DNA of 8,385 nucleotides from an uncultured Candidatus Peregrinibacteria bacterium (GTDB lineage Bacteria; Patescibacteriota; Gracilibacteria; Peribacterales; Peribacteraceae). The stretch is taken from contig CAJXJE010000028.1 of NCBI GenBank assembly GCA_913054215.1, positions 1 to 8,385 of the forward strand, in the 5' to 3' direction. Positions 5,568 to 8,385 of the stretch are shown here, one piece after another; position 1 is the stretch's first letter, and each line of letters begins with the position of its first letter. Below the pieces are notes generated by a model that saw only the letters and a list, made by a program, of their open reading frames with translations, made no database searches and had not been told where the DNA came from. The translations under genes were made by a program, and so were the position numbers.

Positions 5568-6623
5568 ATGAATATTTTATTTACCCGCTTTCCATTCACA
5601 TCTGCCAATGGCGGTGCAGAAAATCAGACCATGAGTCTGATGGATGGTTTAATGCATCGGGGGCACACCGTGAATTTTTTGGGAAGTTGCCCTGTGCTTT
5701 TAGAGCGATGTGACCGGTTGGCAGTTGGCAGTTGGCAGTTGGCAGTTGGCAATCCGCCTGTGACGAAATGGGATGCGATTAGTTTTACATGGAGAAAGAT
5801 CGCGATGAAACGGAAGTTACAGAAGGCACTTGAACAGATGGGATCTGTAGATGCCATTTGCATGTTGAGTCTGAGTGAGAAGATTCTGCTGACCCCTATC
5901 GCCCTTGCAAAGGGGATCAAGGTTGTGTGGATAGAGCATGACACTGTGGCTGATTGGCTAGCCAAAAACCCTTCGCTGCATTTGCTGTTAAAGATGAGTG
6001 CAAACGTGACTACTATTTGTGTTTCGGATTTGAGTGCGGATATTTTTTGCGATCTTGGCTACAAAAACGTTAAGGCAATACCCAATGGGGTAAAGCATCC
6101 CCCAGAAGATTTTGTGAAGCATGATTTTGATGAAACGTTACGCGTCGGATGCATAGCGAGACTATCTGAGGAGAAGGGTGTCGATGTGCTCGTTGAAGCG
6201 ATGCGATCTGTGGAGAATGCAACACTGCTGATTAATGGTAAAGGGAATATGCATATTCCAAGTTCTGCAACTGTCACATTGAAAGCAAACGTTTCGGATA
6301 TTGATGACGTATACCGGCAGATTGATGTCCTCGTTCTCCCGTCGCGAAAAGAAGATCCATTTGGGTTGGTGATCGCCGAGGCAATGCTGCGTAGCATCCC
6401 GACCATCTGCACGGATGCGTGTGGCATTGCAGGATACTTAGACGAGGGACTCAATGCATTGATCGTTCCTGCAGATGACAATGTAGCCCTAGCCAAAGCG
6501 CTAAACCGGATGCAGGATGCGGATACAAGAGAGCACATTGGTTCTGCTGGCCGAAAAGCAGCCCTAGAGATGTTTACGATTGAAATAATGGTCAACAATT
6601 ACGAGAGCGTGCTGAGCGTGTAG
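5568..6623 (+). CDS. GT4-family glycosyltransferase, possibly phase-variable
   Basis: GT-B fold retaining glycosyltransferase that would move a sugar from a nucleotide-sugar donor to a cell-surface glycan, lipid or protein. Its 351-residue length is normal. The N-terminal acceptor domain opens with MNILFTRFPF and the glycine loop NGGAEN (14-19). The C-terminal donor domain shows IPNGV (171-175), GCIARLSEEKG (194-204) with R198 and K203 for donor phosphates, LVLPSRKEDPFGLVIAEAM (255-273) with E271, and a nucleotide-binding region to about 300. The first acid of the usual E-x7-E pair is Asp263, as in the EDPF subgroup. Residues 51-61 (LAVGSWQLAVG) are encoded by five tandem 7-bp repeats, an insertion-like segment in the acceptor domain. 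Gain or loss of one unit would frameshift the gene; as read here it is in frame. Donor and acceptor sugars cannot be told. The amidase gene follows after 9 nt. Confidence 0.9.
   Translation: MNILFTRFPFTSANGGAENQTMSLMDGLMHRGHTVNFLGSCPVLLERCDRLAVGSWQLAVGNPPVTKWDAISFTWRKIAMKRKLQKALEQMGSVDAICMLSLSEKILLTPIALAKGIKVVWIEHDTVADWLAKNPSLHLLLKMSANVTTICVSDLSADIFCDLGYKNVKAIPNGVKHPPEDFVKHDFDETLRVGCIARLSEEKGVDVLVEAMRSVENATLLINGKGNMHIPSSATVTLKANVSDIDDVYRQIDVLVLPSRKEDPFGLVIAEAMLRSIPTICTDACGIAGYLDEGLNALIVPADDNVALAKALNRMQDADTREHIGSAGRKAALEMFTIEIMVNNYESVLSV
5717..5751. repeat. Five perfect tandem copies of the heptanucleotide GTTGGCA
   Basis: 35 bp of exact 7-bp repeats lie inside the glycosyltransferase coding region, preceded by a single G and followed by ATCCG. 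Because 7 is not a multiple of 3, the repeat is read in all three frames in turn, giving a 7-residue period (LAVGSWQ). Slipped-strand copying would change the reading frame unless three units were gained or lost. Confidence 0.98.
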
Positions 6624-6626
6624 AAT
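6621..6626 (+). promoter_or_regulatory. -10-like box over the glycosyltransferase stop codon, upstream of the amidase
   Basis: TAGAAT (5 of 6 to TATAAT) begins with the upstream gene's TAG stop and ends 6 nt before the GTG at 6633, the same spacing as for the glycosyltransferase. A weak TTACGA (6599-6604) lies 16 bp upstream. It may give a leaderless amidase transcript alongside read-through from upstream. Confidence 0.35.
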
Positions 6627-6632
6627 GCCCCC

Positions 6633-8385
6633 GTGCAAAAAACGTTTTTACTGACACTACTGGTATCAGGATCGATTGCTTCTCAGCAAACATTCACCTT
6701 TGACGAACCCATTGATGCACTCAGTATTCGTCTACCACATGATAGTACTCAGGTCATGATTGAAACTTCTGATGGTTGGCATCGTTTCGCTATCGAAAAA
6801 GAATTTGATCCGATGATGATGGAAAGTGATATGGTGATGTTTCCAGAGTCCGTTAGAAAGATCGTACTGCGTGGCCAGATTGATGGAATAGAGCTGCATC
6901 CTATTCGTATTAGTAAAGAGCCAGTGAAGTACCAGCTCGCTGCACGGCAATTTTATAGATCTCCGAAGATCCTCAGCCGTAGTGATTGGGGGGCAAATGA
7001 AGAGTTCTTGTTTGCCGGACCACAAAACACCCGTAGTGATGCACTGACAAATGGAGCAACCAGCACTGCAACCCAAGGAAGCTCAAGCAGTAAGAGACAA
7101 GATGATTGCGAGAGGAACCAGAATAAATATCCACAGGACTTTACGACGAGCAACACCGAAACGCACGACACCACCGAGACTGCCTACCGATGGGCGAAGC
7201 GATACTCTCCAAAGGTAAAACTGTTGGTCGTGCACCACACGGCACAAAAAGTAAGCGGTGATAACCGCTCACCCGTAGAACGCATGCGCGCACTGTATGA
7301 GTATCATGCCAACAGTCGTGGGTGGGGAGACATTGGGTATCACTACATTATCGATGAGTTGGGAGGGATCTATGAAGGGCGTAGTGGAGGGAAAAACGTC
7401 GTAGGAGGGCACGTGTACTGCGGCAATGTTGGCACCGTAGGAGTGGCACTTATGGGAAACTTTGAAGAGGAAGAACCGACACTACAACAAATTCAAGCGC
7501 TGCAGTGGTTGCTGAATCATTTAAGTGATACGTATAACATGAACTTACGGCGTACGGTGTCGTATCACGGAAAAAATATGAAAGCTATTTTGCGGCATAA
7601 AGATCTTATCTCTACAGAGTGCCCTGGTTTTTATATGAGTCCGGCGATATCGCAAGTGCGCAATAATGTTATTGCAGGAAACTTTTCTAAGAGTGTGATG
7701 TTTCCAAGAGGTGTGAAGGGGGTACGAAAAGATAAAACTGTTTTGCGGCAAAGCACACGTCTCGAACGTGCGGGCTTAGGTGCCACCCGTCGGTTCTATC
7801 GTACCAAGAGGCGCATTCATACCGCAGAACGTAAACAAAATCCTCGACTAGCGTTCTATCGTGAACAGCTGGCTATCACGACGAACATCCAGCGTAAACG
7901 ATCATCAAGAGTTAAGCGACCTATGCGTCCTACCGGTACGCTCTATCAACCGGCTACTCGAAACACCCAACCAGTCTACGTAAACATTGCTCGTGATGGG
8001 TACATCAGAATTCGACTGAGCTATACGGGGAATACTGCCGAGGTAACGTCTGATTCGATTGCCGATGTTAACGGAAACCGTGCAAAGATCGTTCGCTTCG
8101 GAAAAGATGGTAGTGCGTGCGTAGCAGTGAGTGGTTCTGCCACACTCGCAGAGGGAATTGTGCGCATGGACCCGGGTGATGGCGTGCTCACTGTGAAAAG
8201 TTGGAAGACAAAGTGGAACCGCTTCCGTGGTGTGATTGAGTGTCGGATAGTCGATGGGCAACTGGTGTTGATTAACGAAGTATCATTAGAAAACTATATG
8301 GCAGGACTCTCCGAACAGCCCGACACAGAGCCAAGAGAGAAGCAAAAGGCTTTTGCGGTTGCAGCACGCAGCTACGCGGCGCACT
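6633..8385 (+). CDS. Secreted peptidoglycan hydrolase: PGRP-type amidase fused to SpoIID/LytB domain (3' end outside window)
   Basis: The frame is open from GTG 6633 to the right edge, 584 residues without a stop. A signal peptide (MQKTFLLTLLVSGSIAS, about 1-17) directs export. A beta-rich domain follows (about 20-110), then SRSDWGA (115-121), a typical start of PGRP-type domains, and a Thr/Ser/Asn-rich insert (about 130-183). The amidase_2 core shows VVHHTA (zinc ligand H201), GYHYIIDELGGIYEGR (Y236 at the T7-lysozyme Tyr46 position), GTVGVALMGNF, and RHKDLISTECPG (ligands H322 and C330, with T328 where T7 lysozyme has Lys128). It should cut the MurNAc-L-Ala bond. An Arg/Lys-rich linker (about 359-432) leads to a SpoIID-like domain (about 448 on) with LINEVSLENYMAGLSEQP (catalytic-type E561) and AFAVAARSYA. 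SpoIID is a lytic transglycosylase acting on peptide-free glycan. GTG is chosen because ATG 6625 closes after nine codons. The gene lies 9 nt after the glycosyltransferase. Confidence 0.9.
   Translation, partial: MQKTFLLTLLVSGSIASQQTFTFDEPIDALSIRLPHDSTQVMIETSDGWHRFAIEKEFDPMMMESDMVMFPESVRKIVLRGQIDGIELHPIRISKEPVKYQLAARQFYRSPKILSRSDWGANEEFLFAGPQNTRSDALTNGATSTATQGSSSSKRQDDCERNQNKYPQDFTTSNTETHDTTETAYRWAKRYSPKVKLLVVHHTAQKVSGDNRSPVERMRALYEYHANSRGWGDIGYHYIIDELGGIYEGRSGGKNVVGGHVYCGNVGTVGVALMGNFEEEEPTLQQIQALQWLLNHLSDTYNMNLRRTVSYHGKNMKAILRHKDLISTECPGFYMSPAISQVRNNVIAGNFSKSVMFPRGVKGVRKDKTVLRQSTRLERAGLGATRRFYRTKRRIHTAERKQNPRLAFYREQLAITTNIQRKRSSRVKRPMRPTGTLYQPATRNTQPVYVNIARDGYIRIRLSYTGNTAEVTSDSIADVNGNRAKIVRFGKDGSACVAVSGSATLAEGIVRMDPGDGVLTVKSWKTKWNRFRGVIECRIVDGQLVLINEVSLENYMAGLSEQPDTEPREKQKAFAVAARSYAAH

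Noticed and set aside
5717..5751. The heptamer repeat as a CRISPR-like array
   Set aside because: The units are 7 bp, contiguous and without spacers, and they lie within a coding frame.
6059..6598. Minus-strand 179-aa frame opposite the glycosyltransferase
   Set aside because: It is Ser/Thr/Ile-rich with no recognisable motif, and lies opposite the conserved GT4 donor domain.
6625..6654. ATG at 6625 as start of the amidase
   Set aside because: This frame meets TGA after nine codons. The GTG at 6633 gives a signal peptide and the long open frame.
7905..8261. Minus-strand 118-aa frame opposite the amidase/SpoIID gene, with similar minus-strand frames at 6732-7076, 6953-7174 and 7545-7751
   Set aside because: They are shadows of the plus-strand coding region, which carries recognisable amidase and SpoIID motifs.

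Overview
The window reads as chromosomal DNA from a compact bacterial genome with the standard genetic code. Genes are packed tightly: one convergent stop-codon overlap, one TAA|ATG junction, and no gap over 90 bp. None of the eight start codons I assign has a Shine-Dalgarno sequence. In three or four cases a -10-like hexamer ends only 6-8 nt before the start, which is the layout of leaderless mRNAs. Gene density, missing SD sites, unfamiliar small proteins and the general look of the UvrB, SerRS and cell-wall proteins fit a Candidate Phyla Radiation (Patescibacteria) bacterium, perhaps Peregrinibacteria-like. That placement is inference and would need phylogeny of SerRS or UvrB.

Layout. Positions 2-364 (+) hold the C-terminal end of an Arg-rich protein that runs in from the left edge and converges on uvrB (361-2343, -). 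A 52-bp divergent promoter region separates uvrB from an unrecognised 197-aa protein (2396-2989, +). serS follows (3055-4350, +) and ends in a hairpin. A two-gene unit comes next: a 141-aa protein that looks like a P-loop kinase with a decayed Walker A motif (4439-4864), joined without a gap to a stand-alone receiver protein that keeps the phospho-Asp but has lost the signalling Lys (4865-5236). A clear sigma70-type promoter then drives a 78-aa membrane-anchored coiled-coil protein (5295-5531). The right end holds a GT4 glycosyltransferase (5568-6623) and, 9 nt later, a long secreted cell-wall enzyme (6633 to the right edge). That enzyme was easy to miss because it starts with GTG and has no stop in the window. 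It combines a zinc amidase of the PGRP/T7-lysozyme type with a SpoIID/LytB-type domain.

How the genes work together. uvrB (nucleotide excision repair) and serS (translation) are housekeeping genes. The right half looks like an envelope and signalling region: a possible two-protein signalling pair, a small membrane protein, a glycosyltransferase that probably acts on surface glycan, and a bifunctional peptidoglycan hydrolase. The two most notable signals are five perfect tandem copies of a 7-bp unit inside the glycosyltransferase, where copy-number slippage would switch the reading frame, and the fusion of an amidase with a SpoIID-like domain. The fusion would place peptide removal and cleavage of the stripped glycan in one polypeptide.
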